A stretch of 5,180 nt of DNA, taken from Nonlabens sp. GTDB lineage: Bacteria; Bacteroidota; Bacteroidia; Flavobacteriales; Flavobacteriaceae. The translations under genes and the position numbers were made by a program. The stretch is taken from NCBI GenBank assembly GCA_023301395.1, contig JALZUY010000172.1:1-5180 (forward strand), in the 5' to 3' direction. The notes under the pieces were generated by a model, which was not told where the DNA came from, did not search any database, and saw only the letters and a program-made list of their open reading frames with translations. Positions 4,689-5,180 of the stretch are shown here, one piece after another (position 1 is the first letter of the stretch; each line of letters starts with the position of its first letter).

Positions 4689-5180
4689 ATGAAACATTTA
4701 CGTCGCGTTTTAATTGCAGCTGCACTGGCAACAACCAGTCTCGCAATGGCGCAAAACACACAAGTCAAAGACTCTACAAAGACTGAAAAACTGGATGAAG
4801 TTCTGGTAAAAGCAGTACGAGTAAACGCAAAATCACCGATTACACACAGCAATCTTTCTAAAGAAGAAATTGCTAAAAGAAATTTAGGACAGGATATCCC
4901 TATGCTACTGAATTTCTTACCATCTGTAGTAACTACTACTGATGCTGGAGCAGGAATAGGATACACAGGATTGAGAATACGTGGTGTAAGCTCGCAATCT
5001 ACTAACGTTACCATAAACGGTATTCCTTATTCAGATGCAGAGTCGTTGGGTACATTCTGGGTAAATCTAGGAGATTTTGCATCTTCTGTAGAAAATTTAC
5101 AAGTTCAAAGAGGTGTAGGAACAAGTACTAATGGAAGTGGAGCCTTCGGTGCAAGTATTAATGTACTTACAGATGCTGTT
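4689..5180 (+). CDS. TonB-dependent outer-membrane receptor, N-terminal part, TPP-regulated
   Basis: These are the first 164 residues of a TonB-dependent receptor, cut by the right edge of the window. Residues 1-21 are a signal peptide (basic MKHLRR, hydrophobic core, AMA cleavage before Gln22). A TonB-box-like stretch, LDEVLVKAVRV, follows at 35-45. The plug domain begins at about 47 and shows family marks: IPMLLNFLPSV (70-80), GLRIRGV (94-100), VTINGIPYSDAE (107-118), VENLQVQRGVGTST (134-147) and GAFGASINVLT (151-161). There is no N-terminal carboxypeptidase-like or SusC-type extension, which points to a classical vitamin/siderophore-type receptor rather than a polysaccharide SusC. The family imports scarce ligands across the outer membrane using TonB energy. 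Because a TPP riboswitch precedes it, the ligand is probably thiamine, a thiamine phosphate or a precursor; the sequence itself does not show this. ATG 4689 is the only start that places the signal peptide properly. Confidence 0.93.
   Translation, partial: MKHLRRVLIAAALATTSLAMAQNTQVKDSTKTEKLDEVLVKAVRVNAKSPITHSNLSKEEIAKRNLGQDIPMLLNFLPSVVTTTDAGAGIGYTGLRIRGVSSQSTNVTINGIPYSDAESLGTFWVNLGDFASSVENLQVQRGVGTSTNGSGAFGASINVLTDAV

Noticed and set aside
4664..5014. 116-codon minus-strand frame opposite the TonB-dependent receptor
   Set aside because: The plus strand encodes clear signal-peptide and plug motifs over the same region; the minus frame has no recognisable content.

Overview
The window looks like a chromosomal segment of a marine-type Flavobacteriaceae bacterium (phylum Bacteroidota). 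The evidence is moderate-to-low GC, start codons without Shine-Dalgarno sequences, several exact matches to the Bacteroidota -7 promoter element TAnnTTTG close to start codons, two lipoproteins with very short N-regions, and a riboswitch-controlled TonB-dependent receptor. The genus cannot be fixed from the sequence. A Nonlabens/Dokdonia-like relative is a guess, based partly on the palindrome GCTTTCGCGAAAGC, which I recall as frequent in such genomes.

Layout from left to right. (1) 1-644, plus strand: the 3' third of metG, methionyl-tRNA synthetase with a C-terminal tRNA-binding OB fold. (2) 651-1197: a compact mobile unit. It is a 135-residue HUH/Y1 transposase of the IS200-like/RAYT type on the minus strand, bracketed by two nearly identical long palindromes (651-696 and a perfect 36-bp one at 1162-1197). 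It sits 6 bp after the metG stop. (3) 1265-1660, plus: a small AT-rich orphan gene for an exported, tyrosine-rich protein of unknown function with a good promoter, followed by a hairpin at about 1668-1710. (4) 1788-2960 minus and 2997-4238 plus: a divergent pair of lipoprotein genes, a TolB-like beta-propeller and an M28 zinc aminopeptidase with a C-terminal PDZ domain. Only 36 bp separate their ATGs, and that gap holds an 18-bp inverted repeat made of two facing TAnnTTTG elements. (5) 4239-4688: a 450-bp non-coding stretch with an inverted repeat (4294-4369), a probable promoter, a TPP (thiamine pyrophosphate) riboswitch (about 4477-4557) and a terminator-like hairpin (4571-4600). (6) 4689-5180, plus: the 5' end of a TonB-dependent receptor gene, cut by the window edge and by inference a thiamine or thiamine-precursor transporter.

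Functionally the window mixes housekeeping translation (metG), envelope proteins (propeller, peptidase, receptor), one vitamin-responsive uptake system and one small selfish or domesticated transposase. Nothing suggests one large multi-gene system. The most interesting signals are the symmetric palindrome-transposase unit, the face-to-face promoter palindrome, and the reuse of GCTTTCGCGAAAGC both inside a coding region and as the likely expression-platform terminator of the TPP riboswitch.
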